Origin: Thermodesulfobacteriota bacterium
GTDB taxonomy: Bacteria > Desulfobacterota > Thermodesulfobacteria > Thermodesulfobacteriales > Thermodesulfobacteriaceae
DNA length: 63,059 bases
Assembly (NCBI GenBank): GCA_030550555.1
Contig: JAUQPD010000029.1
Location: forward strand, 1-63,059
Reading direction: 5' to 3'
In this document: positions 54,211 to 62,991 of the stretch, piece after piece
Numbering within the stretch: the stretch's first letter is position 1
Layout of the letters: every line of letters begins with the position of its first letter
Position numbers and translations under genes: made by a program
Notes under the pieces: model-generated
Told to the model about the DNA's origin: nothing
The model's input: only the letters and a program-made list of their open reading frames with translations
The model's database searches: none

Positions 54211-55014
54211 ATGAGAAAGATTCTAATTGCTGGGAAGGGAGGGGTAGGTAAGAGCTTCTTCACCTACATTCTTGCAGGATACTTTTTACAGAAAAAGAAC
54301 ATGAGGGTTATTCTTCTTGATGCTGATGAGAGTAATAGGGGGCTTGTAGGTTATTTGGGTCTTGAGGAACCCGCAGTTACTTTGCTTGATTTTCTTGGGG
54401 GAAAGAAGTCTGTAAAGCAGAAATTGAGAAGTGCTCTGAAGACTGGAGCTTCCGAGCCAGAGGTTACACTTTTTGAGGCTGAAAAAATGAGCATTGATGA
54501 TATCCCAGAGGAGTTTAGGCGAGTTAGGGGAAACCTTGTTTTACTTGCGGTAGGAAAGATTAAAGAACCTCTTGAGGGCTGTGCTTGTCCCATGGGCGTC
54601 CTTGCGAGAGAATTCATTAGGAGATTAGAGCTTAGAGAGGACGAGATCCTTATTGTGGATACTGAGGCAGGGGTTGAGCATTTTGGAAGAGGTCTAGAGA
54701 AGGAGGTTGATTTGATTATCGCAATTGCAGAACCTTATGCAGAGGCCTTGGAGTTAGCAGAGAGGATCTTTGAATATGGAGAAAAGCTAAGTAAACCTGT
54801 AATTGGAGTTCTCAATAAATATGACCTAGTTCCTGAGGATGAGGTGACAAGGTTCCTTACTGAGACAAGTGTTCCCTATAAGTTAAAAATTCCTTTTATC
54901 AGGGAACTTTATGGAAGAAGCCCAAAGCGAGGCGATCAGCTATTAGAGTTCCTTTTTAATGAATTAGAGGTTCTTTTCCAGGGAGTAGAATCACATTTTT
55001 TAAGAGCGAGGTAA
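54211..55014 (+). CDS. Second CooC-like ATPase
   Basis: It is a 267-residue MinD-type ATPase with GKGGVGKS at residues 8-15. It carries GCACPMG (Cys124, Cys126), the CxC metal-binding pair of CooC dimers, and an acidic DTEAGVEHFGRG segment. It resembles the CooC-like ATPase at 36557 but is not close. It may load metal in a different CODH/ACS or related enzyme. It opens a cluster with a TRIC-family membrane protein and an iron-type ABC importer, so metal supply is a sensible context. GAGG precedes the ATG. Confidence 0.83.
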   Translation: MRKILIAGKGGVGKSFFTYILAGYFLQKKNMRVILLDADESNRGLVGYLGLEEPAVTLLDFLGGKKSVKQKLRSALKTGASEPEVTLFEAEKMSIDDIPEEFRRVRGNLVLLAVGKIKEPLEGCACPMGVLAREFIRRLELREDEILIVDTEAGVEHFGRGLEKEVDLIIAIAEPYAEALELAERIFEYGEKLSKPVIGVLNKYDLVPEDEVTRFLTETSVPYKLKIPFIRELYGRSPKRGDQLLEFLFNELEVLFQGVESHFLRAR

Positions 55015-55023
55015 CTCAATAGA

Positions 55024-55608
55024 ATGCCTTTCTCTTCCTATGGCATTGAGTGGATCTTTCAGTTTATGAACCTCATTGGTATTGTTACTTTCTCTTTTGC
55101 TGGAGCTCTAAAGGGCATAAGAGAAGGATTAGATCTGCTTGGTGTGGCTACCTTAGGTGTGGTGACCTCATTGGGTGGTGGTATGTTAAGGGATATTATA
55201 GTTGGAAGGATGCCAAATGCCCTTGTTCTCTATAAAAAACTCAGAAAGCCCCTTGAAAACCAATACACTTTCTTGATACTTGATACAATAGGAATTTCTG
55301 CTTTTACAGTAACTGGAGCTCTTCTTGCGTATAAGGCAGGAGCATCTTTCTACGGTGTTATTCTGCTTGCAACTATAACTGGTGTTGGCGGAGGTGCCAT
55401 AGCTGATGTTCTTCTCAGACGCATTCCTTGGATACTGAAGGAAGACTTCTATGCCACATGTAGTATTATTGGTGCTACAGTCTTCTACGTGAGTATGAAG
55501 TTGAGTCATAATGTTACTCTATCTTCTTTTGCCTGCTTAGGAAGCATCTTTGTGATGCGTCTTCTTGCTATTGTATACTGCTTACGATTACCTCGCTTTG
55601 TTAACTAA
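55024..55608 (+). CDS. TRIC-family (UPF0126/YicG-like) membrane protein
   Basis: It has 194 residues and about seven membrane segments built as two repeats. GGGMLRDIIVGRMPNAL and the second GGGAIADVLLRRIPWIL are the paired conserved glycine motifs of the family. Prokaryotic TRIC homologues form trimeric cation channels. It lies ten bases after the CooC-like gene, so the two are probably one unit. Confidence 0.88.
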   Translation: MPFSSYGIEWIFQFMNLIGIVTFSFAGALKGIREGLDLLGVATLGVVTSLGGGMLRDIIVGRMPNALVLYKKLRKPLENQYTFLILDTIGISAFTVTGALLAYKAGASFYGVILLATITGVGGGAIADVLLRRIPWILKEDFYATCSIIGATVFYVSMKLSHNVTLSSFACLGSIFVMRLLAIVYCLRLPRFVN

Positions 55609-55697
55609 TAAAATGTTTCGCCTTAGATTTGAATTTTTAACTTATAAAGGTTTTGAAACATATACTCAAATTGCACAAAAAAGAGTTGGGGGCTAGC

Positions 55698-56804
55698 ATG
55701 AGAGGACGACTATTTTTTATTTTCATACTTTTGCTAATGATACTTTTATTACCCCAATTTGCTTTAAGTGCGGAGAGGTTAGTTATTCATGATATGATTG
55801 GAAGAAGGGTGGAGATACCGAAAGAGCCAAAGAGGATTGTTGCCCTTGGGGGAACCTTGAGGTATGTGGTCTATCTTCAGGCTTTAGACTTAGTTGTAGG
55901 GGTTGAAGGGGTTGAGAAAGAGGAGTATATGAGGGGATTGAGGGCTACAGGACGACCTTATCATCTTGCCATAAGGGATAGAGTTCGTGCCCTACCAGTT
56001 GTAGGTGAGGGAGGTCCTGGGAAGTTGCCTGATCTCGAAAAGTTACTGATGGTAAGACCTGATTTGGTGATTGTTGCCGAGCAGGAGCAGGCAAAGGTCA
56101 TTGAGGAAAGGCTTAAGATCCCAACAGTTGTTCTTAGGCTTGCAGGTCCTGATGGTTGGACCTTTGATGAACTAAAAGAGGTTCTTAAGTTTGTCGGAAG
56201 GCTTTTAAATCGAGAAAAAAGGGCTAATGAGCTTGTAAGAGAAATAGACCAATTTCTTGCAGATGTTAGGACAAGAACCAGAGGAATTTCTACTGGACCA
56301 ACAGTTTATGTTGGGGCAGTAAGTATGAGGGGAAGTCATGGAATTGTTAGCTCCCATGCAGGGTTTCCGCCTTTTGAATTGCTAAAGGCAAAAAATGTAG
56401 TTGATGAGGTAAAAGGCAAGGGTCATGTCTTTATTGATAAGGAACGTCTTCTTGCTTGGAATCCAGAATTCATTTTTATTGATTCTGCTGGGCTTCCCCT
56501 TGTTAGAGAGGATTTCCATCGAAATATGAAATATTATCAAGCTCTAAGGGCCTTTAAAGAGGGAAAGGTCTTTACTCTATTTCCCATTAACTTTTATAGA
56601 ACCAATCCCGAGCTTGTGATGATTAATACCTACTTCATAGGGAAGGTTCTATATCCAAAGGCCTTCAAGGATATAGATCCTGAGAGCAAGGGAAGAGAAA
56701 TTTTGAAAAAATTTTTAGGGGTGGATGTATTAGATGAAATCAAAAAGGACTTTCCTGGATTTAAAAGAGTTTATCCAGAGGGCGGACATCTCCACCTTAA
56801 GTAG
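55698..56804 (+). CDS. FecB/BtuF-type substrate-binding protein
   Basis: It is a periplasmic binding protein of 368 residues with a signal peptide ending near LSA-ER and no lipobox. KEPKRIVALGGTLRYVVYLQ opens the first lobe. GSHGIVSSHAGFPPFELLKAK is a pattern seen in iron and siderophore binding proteins. It delivers iron complex, cobalamin or similar ligand to the permease that follows; the ligand cannot be read. I used ATG 55698 because it begins the signal peptide. It overlaps the permease frame by 71 bases. Confidence 0.85.
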   Translation: MRGRLFFIFILLLMILLLPQFALSAERLVIHDMIGRRVEIPKEPKRIVALGGTLRYVVYLQALDLVVGVEGVEKEEYMRGLRATGRPYHLAIRDRVRALPVVGEGGPGKLPDLEKLLMVRPDLVIVAEQEQAKVIEERLKIPTVVLRLAGPDGWTFDELKEVLKFVGRLLNREKRANELVREIDQFLADVRTRTRGISTGPTVYVGAVSMRGSHGIVSSHAGFPPFELLKAKNVVDEVKGKGHVFIDKERLLAWNPEFIFIDSAGLPLVREDFHRNMKYYQALRAFKEGKVFTLFPINFYRTNPELVMINTYFIGKVLYPKAFKDIDPESKGREILKKFLGVDVLDEIKKDFPGFKRVYPEGGHLHLK

Positions 56805-57906
56805 TGCTTCCAGTGGTGCTCCCATAACTCAGACGCAAAGTCCTCCCTCTACAGTCTCAATCCATGAAAGCTTCCTGTACAAGGAGCTCTTTCAGAAGAG
56901 ACTTATTGTTTTTCTATTTTTTACCACCTCACTTATCTTTCTTTTCTTTATCTCTTTAAAAATTGGAGCCCATTCCTTAACCCTTAGGGAGATTCTAAGT
57001 GCCCTTTTGGGGAGTGGTCAGTATGCAGAAATTGTGAGAGAATTAAGGCTTAGTAGGACCTTAGGAGCCATTTTCATTGGAGGAGCTCTTGGACTTTCGG
57101 GGGCTCTTCTTCAAAACATACTGAGGAATCCTCTTGCATCACCCTTTACTCTCGGTATTTCTCAAGGAGCGGTCTTTGGAGCCTCTTTTGCAATAATAGT
57201 GCTTGGCTACGGCCTAACCCACACCTCAGGTCCTCAAGGTTTCACTATTTTTAACTACTCAGTTGTAGCTTTTTTCGCTTTCGTTGGAGCTATGACCGTG
57301 TCCCTCTTAATTTTACTCCTCTCCCTTAATCCACAGATCACACCTAAGGCTATGATTCTTGCTGGAGTAGCCTTGGGAAGTCTTTTTCAATCTGCAACTA
57401 TGTTTCTTCAGTATCATGGAAGTGATATACAAGTATCAGCAACAGTTTATTGGACCTTTGGAGATCTAGGAAAATTAGGTCTAAGAGAAGTAAAACTTCT
57501 TACTCCCTTTCTTCTCTTGGGCATAGGATTAGTTTGTCTCTTTGGCTGGAAATATAATGCCCTCCTCTTTGGCGATGAGGTTGCCAAAACTCTCGGAGTC
57601 TCTCCGAGAATACTGAGAATTATTACCCTTATAGTTGTGAGTTTTTTGACGTCCATTCCTACATCATTTGTAGGTATTATAGGCTTCATTGGACTTCTCT
57701 CACCCCACATTGGTAGACTTGTAGTTGGGCTTGACCAAAGGTTTCTCTTGCCAATCTCTGCACTTATTGGAGCAAATATACTTCTACTTTCTGACATTTT
57801 AGCTCGAACTATTCTTGCTCCCAAAGTTCTTCCTGTAGGAATAATAACCTCCTTTATGGGAGCTCCACTTTTCTTTCTGCTTGTAATTAGAAAAGGCAGG
57901 CTATGA
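56734..57906 (+). CDS. FecCD/BtuC-family ABC permease
   Basis: It is a membrane protein with about nine to ten helices. GALLQNILRNPLASPFTLGISQGA, YWTFGDLG and the cytoplasmic FVGIIGFIGLLSPHIGRLVVG, which contacts the ATPase, are the family's known motifs. The first 48 residues are polar, with many Ser and Thr, and unlike the family; part of that stretch overlaps the binding-protein gene. A later start may be used, though I see no better ATG or GTG before the first helix. Length with the extension is 390 residues. Confidence 0.88.
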   Translation: MKSKRTFLDLKEFIQRADISTLSSASSGAPITQTQSPPSTVSIHESFLYKELFQKRLIVFLFFTTSLIFLFFISLKIGAHSLTLREILSALLGSGQYAEIVRELRLSRTLGAIFIGGALGLSGALLQNILRNPLASPFTLGISQGAVFGASFAIIVLGYGLTHTSGPQGFTIFNYSVVAFFAFVGAMTVSLLILLLSLNPQITPKAMILAGVALGSLFQSATMFLQYHGSDIQVSATVYWTFGDLGKLGLREVKLLTPFLLLGIGLVCLFGWKYNALLFGDEVAKTLGVSPRILRIITLIVVSFLTSIPTSFVGIIGFIGLLSPHIGRLVVGLDQRFLLPISALIGANILLLSDILARTILAPKVLPVGIITSFMGAPLFFLLVIRKGRL

Positions 57907-58679
57907 CAGAAAAGAGACCTCAAGAAGTCTCTGTGGAAGGTCTCAATGTATATCTTAATGGTTGTATAGTTTTGAAAAATTTGAATATAAATTTCGAAAA
58001 GGGAAAAGTCTATGGTATTCTTGGTCCGAATGGTGCTGGGAAGAGTACTTTCATAAAGTCGCTTGCAAGACTTTTAGAGACTTTTCAAGGTAAAATTATT
58101 TTTCTTGGCAATGATTTGAGGAAATATTCTTTGAAGTCCTTGAGTAAACTGAGAGGATATCTTGCTCAGCGAGAGCCCTTAGTCGATGACCTGACAGTGC
58201 TTGAGACAGTCCTTTTTGGAAGAATACCTTATACGGGTTTTCTGAAAGATGATTTAGATATGGAATTTATCACAGGCCTTATGGAAAGACTGCATATCAG
58301 ACACTTAGCTAAGAGAAAGCTCTCAGAGATCTCTGGAGGAGAACTTCAGAGAGTTCTTTTAGCTAGAGCTCTTGCTCAAAGACCTCAAGTCCTACTACTC
58401 GATGAACCAATCAATCACCTTGATCCCAAGAATCAGGTTGAGATTCTCAATTTTCTTCAAAGTGCAACGAAGGATACAGGACTTATGACTGTTCTTGTTC
58501 TTCATGATGTAAATTTAGCCTTAAGGTTCTGTGACTTTTTAGTTATTCTCAAGGATGGAGTGATCCATTTTGCAGGACCACCTGAAAAAATTAATGAGGA
58601 GATATTACACAAGGTTTATGAAATAAGCGTTAAAATTATTCACGACGGAAAAAGAAAGGTTGTTGTCTTTTATCCTTAG
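57903..58679 (+). CDS. FecE/BtuD-type ABC ATPase
   Basis: It is the 258-residue energy subunit of the importer. Walker A is GPNGAGKST, the signature is SGGELQ and Walker B is LLLDEPINHLD. The switch His is in VLHDVN. A Q-loop AQREPLV lies between. It overlaps the permease by ATGA and ends the operon, before a clear terminator. Confidence 0.94.
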   Translation: MTEKRPQEVSVEGLNVYLNGCIVLKNLNINFEKGKVYGILGPNGAGKSTFIKSLARLLETFQGKIIFLGNDLRKYSLKSLSKLRGYLAQREPLVDDLTVLETVLFGRIPYTGFLKDDLDMEFITGLMERLHIRHLAKRKLSEISGGELQRVLLARALAQRPQVLLLDEPINHLDPKNQVEILNFLQSATKDTGLMTVLVLHDVNLALRFCDFLVILKDGVIHFAGPPEKINEEILHKVYEISVKIIHDGKRKVVVFYP

Positions 58680-58719
58680 GTTAAAGCCTAAATTGTCCTG
58701 AATCGTGGGTCAATACGAG

Positions 58720-58741
58720 GAGGGCAGAAGAATCTGCCCTC
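58720..58741. terminator. Rho-independent terminator between ABC operon and oxidase operon
   Basis: A perfect nine-pair stem (GAGGGCAGA/TCTGCCCTC) has an AGAA loop and TTTT on the plus side. It ends the ABC operon and may also serve the convergent oxidase operon, as A-rich bases lie on the other side. Confidence 0.88.
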
Positions 58742-58763
58742 TTTTCTAATTATCTAATTAGTA

Positions 58764-59975
58764 TTAGAAAAAGTTTCTAATAGTAATAATGATACCTAAG
58801 CCTGCAACAATCACAAGCCAGGCAAGTAGAAGAGCAATACTTAGAGATCCCCATTTTCTTAGCTGAGGAGTTTCCTCAAGAACTCTTGTCTGTCTACCAG
58901 AGAGATAGGCAACAGCTACTTGATAGCCTACGATCACTAATCCCATGATAAATGTGGCAAAGAAAAGGACAGTGCTTCCCCAATCTATGTTAACCTTATA
59001 GGTGAAAGGAGAATAGTTGACCTCTGTGAGGTAGAGCAACCTTAAGGCTTCCCTTGCAGAAGCCATAAAAAGAATCGTTATGAAGGCAAGAACGATTGAA
59101 GGGACTGCACTACTGATGGGATTCTTTTGAGCCTTAAAGAGATAGGCAATTAATACAATGGCAGAAAGAAGGGCAAGAATAAAGAAAGGATTTGTGTGAA
59201 AACTAAATTTTGAGGGCACACTGAGTAGCCACCAAAATCCTACAACAGCTTGCACAAGAGAACCATAGAGGGCAAGTTTAGCTCCTAAGTTGGCAACCCA
59301 GTTGAGATAATCAGCACTAAAGTCCTCTCTCTTGCTGAAATACCAAGCATATAACATAAAGTAGATACCAATCATGGCAAAAGCTGGCACAAGAAAATGA
59401 AGTAAACGTGGAATTTGGGATGCATGTAGAGATGTTCCAGAGGTATCTACTTCAAGTCCTTTTATATACCAGCTAAGCCATTTTTCTGGAAGTAGAGCCT
59501 GATAGTTTAGAGAATGCATAACGTAAGCAGATAGGACAAACATTACTACTGCAATCAGCCCAGCTAATTTGCCAACTCCAGGTGAAGATTCGTATTTAAA
59601 GTAGAATACATATGCAGAGGAATAGGCAATTAAAAGAAATAGAATAAAACCAATAACCCACCAGGCAGAAAGAGTGTTAGATACATACCAGAAGGGATCA
59701 TAAACAACCTGAACAAAAAGTAAAGGAGCAATTCCAATCAAGATAGCAACTGAATTAGTAATTGGAGTAACTTTAATTAGAGATTTTGTCAATCGTGACC
59801 AGTATTGTCCACCTTTAATAGCACCATAAAAAGCAAAAAAGGCAGATCCTACAACAAAATTTACAAACATAATATGAATAGCAAAAGTGAGGACTGAAAG
59901 GATAATAAAAACTATCGGATAAAAGGGTATACCCATTGGATCAACAAGGCCTTGAACCATCTGGGAGATGTTCAT
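58764..59975 (-). CDS. Second membrane subunit of a bd-family terminal oxidase (CydA-like)
   Basis: It is a 403-residue protein with nine to ten membrane helices and no soluble domain. FAIHIMFVNFVVGSAFF places a His and Asn in an early helix like CydA-type subunits, and another His is in HASQIPRLLHFLVP. It is paired with the heme-c subunit upstream (19 bases apart), and resembles the second subunit of OR-type bd relatives (CydA' or OR-C partner). It is not CydB-like in any way I can see. Its heme content is not deducible; the role comes from the pairing. Confidence 0.62.
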   Translation of the reverse strand: MNISQMVQGLVDPMGIPFYPIVFIILSVLTFAIHIMFVNFVVGSAFFAFYGAIKGGQYWSRLTKSLIKVTPITNSVAILIGIAPLLFVQVVYDPFWYVSNTLSAWWVIGFILFLLIAYSSAYVFYFKYESSPGVGKLAGLIAVVMFVLSAYVMHSLNYQALLPEKWLSWYIKGLEVDTSGTSLHASQIPRLLHFLVPAFAMIGIYFMLYAWYFSKREDFSADYLNWVANLGAKLALYGSLVQAVVGFWWLLSVPSKFSFHTNPFFILALLSAIVLIAYLFKAQKNPISSAVPSIVLAFITILFMASAREALRLLYLTEVNYSPFTYKVNIDWGSTVLFFATFIMGLVIVGYQVAVAYLSGRQTRVLEETPQLRKWGSLSIALLLAWLVIVAGLGIIITIRNFF

Positions 59976-59994
59976 AATTCACCTCCTTCTTATC

Positions 59995-61305
59995 TTATTT
60001 AGCTAAGGAAGAAAGATAGAGAGCTAGGGCTCGTCTCTCCTCAGCAGTGCCAAGGAATGGAGGCATGTAAGGATAGCTTCCTATGGCTTCTAACCAGGCA
60101 TCAGCAACCTCAGGTTCGTTTATACCAATCCTTTTCACAAGGGGTTTAAGTGGTCTTACACCAGAATCACCCAAGGCATGACAAGAAGAACACTGTATAA
60201 GTGCAATTAATTTTCCTGCCTGAAACTGATTCTCCTCGCGAATAATTCTTAAGTCCTCAGGAACAAAAGGAACTACTTGAAGAATTCCCACTGTGTTTAT
60301 GTATTCTACTTCATTTTTCACTCCCTTTGCAGGAAGATCCTTAGCAATGAATTGATTGCTGTACATGAAATTACCAAAGATATAGGGTTTACGAAGCATC
60401 TCTCTAATACGTTCTGTTGCAAAAATTCCAGCAAAGATGATAACTATACTTATCACTGCAATGGGAAGTTTTATTATCTGTGGTCTAATATAAACCAAAA
60501 TAAGATATAAAAAGATGAATCCAAGAGAGGCAATAATTGTATTTTTAAGGCTTCCAATGTTGAGAATAGTCAAAAGTTCCCTATTGTGTGGAGGTAATGA
60601 CTTTAGGTAGAGAAAGAAAAAGAGAATACCTGCTATAATTCCTACTATTCCCCATATACTTGCTTGTTTCATAATATATTTTTTGACCTCAAGATTCTTG
60701 ATAGTAGTTGCAACCGCTATAGCATAAATTCCTGCTATGGCAAACATAAAGGAGCTTCTCATTAAAAGTTGAGGAAAATAGGTCTGATTGAAGAAGCCAT
60801 CAAAGAATCCACCTGTTTCCAACCATTTCCCAGGCGTAAGCATAAAGGCAAGAATTCCCACAATTATTACCATTGTGGTCCAAGATCCAATAGCAAAGAT
60901 CCATCCTAATTTTAGATGGATCCTTGGTTCCACTTTTCCAAGGGTGTAGTAGTAGATCATAATTCCGAGAACTTCTATAATAAAGAAGATCCATTCAGTT
61001 GCCCAACCCCAAACATAGTTATGTATAAGTCCAGAAATAGCCCTTGGAGAGGCAACAGTTGCTGAAAACCAAATCCCAATTCCAGACAAGGTCCCTGTAA
61101 CATAGGCAAAGACAAGTAAAAGAAGGGCATATTTTTTTATAAATTCAAGAAGCTCGGGTCTATTCTCTCTGTAGGCTTTCGTCTCTATAAAAACATTAAA
61201 CCACATGGCACTCGTTGAAAGGTGAGATGGTAAAATGTGAAAAGTTGCAATTATTCCTAAAATAAAACCTGCACTTAAAACTGGCACCTCCCACAAAGGA
61301 TACAT
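59995..61305 (-). CDS. CydA-like oxidase subunit with fused C-terminal cytochrome c domain
   Basis: The first 320 residues form nine membrane helices with CydA traits: FHILPSHLSTSAMWFNVFIE (early His), TGTLSGIGIWFS, WATEWIFFIIEVLGIMIYYY (Glu pair) and FMLTPGKW. From about residue 365 a periplasmic cytochrome c domain follows, with CSSCH at 372-376 and YPYMPP supplying a Met ligand. Its family resembles the OR-C class of the bd superfamily, thought to take electrons from cytochrome c and not from quinol. In a sulfur-reducing anaerobe this would remove O2. Assignment to OR-C is inference from architecture. Confidence 0.72.
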   Translation of the reverse strand: MYPLWEVPVLSAGFILGIIATFHILPSHLSTSAMWFNVFIETKAYRENRPELLEFIKKYALLLLVFAYVTGTLSGIGIWFSATVASPRAISGLIHNYVWGWATEWIFFIIEVLGIMIYYYTLGKVEPRIHLKLGWIFAIGSWTTMVIIVGILAFMLTPGKWLETGGFFDGFFNQTYFPQLLMRSSFMFAIAGIYAIAVATTIKNLEVKKYIMKQASIWGIVGIIAGILFFFLYLKSLPPHNRELLTILNIGSLKNTIIASLGFIFLYLILVYIRPQIIKLPIAVISIVIIFAGIFATERIREMLRKPYIFGNFMYSNQFIAKDLPAKGVKNEVEYINTVGILQVVPFVPEDLRIIREENQFQAGKLIALIQCSSCHALGDSGVRPLKPLVKRIGINEPEVADAWLEAIGSYPYMPPFLGTAEERRALALYLSSLAK

Positions 61306-61368
61306 CTCCTCACCTCCTAACTATTAATGCTCATTATAATTTTTATCTCAATAGAACCATTTTAGTAA

Positions 61369-61397
61369 ATCTTAGATAACTTTTTAAATCTTGTCAA
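61369..61397 (-). promoter_or_regulatory. Promoter of the oxidase operon
   Basis: On the minus strand a perfect TTGACA and TAAGAT are 17 bases apart. A leader of about 60 bases has GGAGG before the ATG at 61305. Confidence 0.65.
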
Positions 61398-61419
61398 TAT
61401 TTTGTCCTATTTATAGTCC

Positions 61420-62097
61420 TCAAAGGAAATTTAGCTTTGGTTGTAGATCTAAAAGATTTTTGAAGTTGAAGTCTCCACTGATATGGAGATACTTCATTTG
61501 AAGTTGTTTTGCAGGTTCAATGTCGTCCTTGAGACTATCCCCTATCATTAAGGTTTCTTCAGGGGTTACCTTAAAGTGGTCAAGAGCGATTTGAAAGATC
61601 CTCAAGTCAGGCTTTAAGTAACCAACTTCACAGCCAAGAAAGACCGCATCGAAATGATGTAGGAGCCCATGCCCCTCAAGGACAGAATACAATCTACAAT
61701 CCCAATTGGAAATTATTGCGCATTTTATGCCTCTTTTCTTGAGTGAGTTTATAAACTCTCTGAAACCGGGAATAACTTCAACACACTCAGGTTTACTAAA
61801 AAAATCAAAAGCTTCTTTGAAAAGTATCTCAAACTGTGGATAACTTTTTAGGTGCTTAAAGACCTGCTCAAATACTCTCTTCCAGGCCTCTTTACAGATC
61901 TCGCCATTGAGTGGGGGCTTAATGGTTTCCTGAAATACTTTTCTATATGCAGACCTAAGGGCCTCTTCAGTCTTTCCCGGATCAACAATAATTCCATACC
62001 TTCCAAATAGGTTCTTATAGATCTCTCCCAAAGATGGATAAAACCTTAAAAATGTTCCTTCAGCATCTAAAAAAACAACTTTTATGTCATTAAGCAT
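61420..62097 (-). CDS. HAD-family hydrolase (phosphatase)
   Basis: It has 225 residues with all four HAD motifs: VVFLDAEGTF (nucleophile Asp in D-A-E), IISNWDCRL, a Lys at YLKPDLRIF and IGDSLKDDIEPAK. The helical cap lies between motif I and II (about 15-90). The second acidic residue of motif I is Glu in place of Asp, as in several haloacid dehalogenase-type phosphatases. The substrate is unknown. It starts two bases after the ComEA-like gene. Confidence 0.85.
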   Translation of the reverse strand: MLNDIKVVFLDAEGTFLRFYPSLGEIYKNLFGRYGIIVDPGKTEEALRSAYRKVFQETIKPPLNGEICKEAWKRVFEQVFKHLKSYPQFEILFKEAFDFFSKPECVEVIPGFREFINSLKKRGIKCAIISNWDCRLYSVLEGHGLLHHFDAVFLGCEVGYLKPDLRIFQIALDHFKVTPEETLMIGDSLKDDIEPAKQLQMKYLHISGDFNFKNLLDLQPKLNFL

Positions 62098-62099
62098 AT

Positions 62100-62555
62100 C
62101 TAATTAACTTCTTTAAGAGTAGATCTATACTTCTCAGGTATTAGTTCTGGAAATTGAGTGTAACGGATAACACCTTGATCGTCAATATATTGATAAATTC
62201 TCGGTCTTTTTTCGTCAGTTCTTACTTTGTTTCTTACTTCTCCTTTAATATGAGGTGGATTAGTTTTCTCAGAAGAAGTATCCAATGTTACATAGGGTTT
62301 GATAGCTTCAAATTTTTTCTCCCCTATACCTTTCACATTTTTAAGCTCTTCTATACTTTTAAATCCTCCTACCTTTTCTCTATATTCAACTATCCTACTA
62401 GCAAGAACTTCACCGATACCTGGAATCTTCCTCAGTTCTTCTTTAGAGGCCTTATTGATGTTGACTTTAATATTAAAAGGATTTTGAGTTGCAGATACTA
62501 AGGATAAGTTTACTACTGATAGAAAGAGAAACAAAAAATTAACTATGAATCTCAT
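62100..62555 (-). CDS. ComEA-like helix-hairpin-helix protein fused to DUF4124-like tail
   Basis: The N-terminus is a signal peptide (about 1-22). Two helix-hairpin-helix motifs follow (IPGIGEVLASRIVEYREK and VKGIGEKKFEAI), the DNA-binding unit of ComEA. After a charged linker the tail reads YQYIDDQGVIRYTQFP, which resembles DUF4124, a periplasmic domain normally found without ComEA. ComEA-type proteins bind incoming DNA outside the inner membrane. Total length is 151 residues. It precedes the HAD gene by two bases. Confidence 0.8.
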   Translation of the reverse strand: MRFIVNFLFLFLSVVNLSLVSATQNPFNIKVNINKASKEELRKIPGIGEVLASRIVEYREKVGGFKSIEELKNVKGIGEKKFEAIKPYVTLDTSSEKTNPPHIKGEVRNKVRTDEKRPRIYQYIDDQGVIRYTQFPELIPEKYRSTLKEVN

Positions 62556-62564
62556 TATAAATTA

Positions 62565-62586
62565 GAGAGGGGGAAGAGCCCCTCTC
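62565..62586 (-). terminator. Terminator after dsrC
   Basis: An eight-pair GAGAGGGG/CCCCTCTC stem with a six-base loop lies between the dsrC stop and the ComEA-like ATG. The bases after it on the minus strand are AT-rich with a short T run. Confidence 0.62.
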
Positions 62587-62608
62587 GGGATTGGTGAAAA
62601 AGACGAAA

Positions 62609-62929
62609 TTACACGCATCCAGTGGGCTTGGGAAGCCCTGCCATTTTACAGGCACCCTTTCCAGGACCAGAGGGGAAAAGCTCATAGATCTTCTTGAGTG
62701 GGTAGCCTGTGACCTTGGAGAGAATTCTTACCATCGGAGCAACTCCGTTCTTACGATAGTAGTCCTGAAGAATGTTGATTACTTTCCAGTGCTCCTCGGT
62801 GAGCTCCTTTATACCCTCCTGCTCCTTCACGTATTCAACCCACTCTTCACACCAAGCGTCAAGCCCTCCAAGAAGGAATCCATCCTCATCAACTTCGAAA
62901 ACTTTACCCTTGTACTCAACTGTTGGCAT
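62609..62929 (-). CDS. dsrC: Dissimilatory sulfite reductase-associated protein DsrC
   Basis: It is a 106-residue TusE/DsrC protein. The flexible C-terminal arm ends GACKMAGLPKPTGCV, with Cys94 and the penultimate Cys105. Both cysteines mark true DsrC, which forms a trisulfide from sulfite in dissimilatory reduction, rather than the tRNA-thiolation TusE, which has only the last Cys. ATG at 62929 follows GGGAGG and matches the family start; a longer frame adds a few basic residues. It is monocistronic: its own promoter upstream, and a terminator after it. Confidence 0.95.
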   Translation of the reverse strand: MPTVEYKGKVFEVDEDGFLLGGLDAWCEEWVEYVKEQEGIKELTEEHWKVINILQDYYRKNGVAPMVRILSKVTGYPLKKIYELFPSGPGKGACKMAGLPKPTGCV

Positions 62930-62977
62930 AGGCCCACCTCCCCATCTTTTTGTTTTCTTCAAAGTTTGAAAATCAAA

Positions 62978-62991
62978 TTGATATTAATCAC
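62978..62991 (-). promoter_or_regulatory. FNR/HcpR-like palindrome over the dsrC -10 box
   Basis: On the minus strand GTGAT-TAAT-ATCAA matches the FNR consensus TTGAT-N4-ATCAA at nine of ten positions. It covers the -10 box, so binding there would be expected to repress. No matching regulator is encoded in the window. Confidence 0.4.

Noticed and set aside
55609-55697. Cobalamin or other riboswitch before the FecB-type binding protein
   Set aside because: The gap is only 89 bases, too short for a cobalamin riboswitch, and no conserved core motif is visible.
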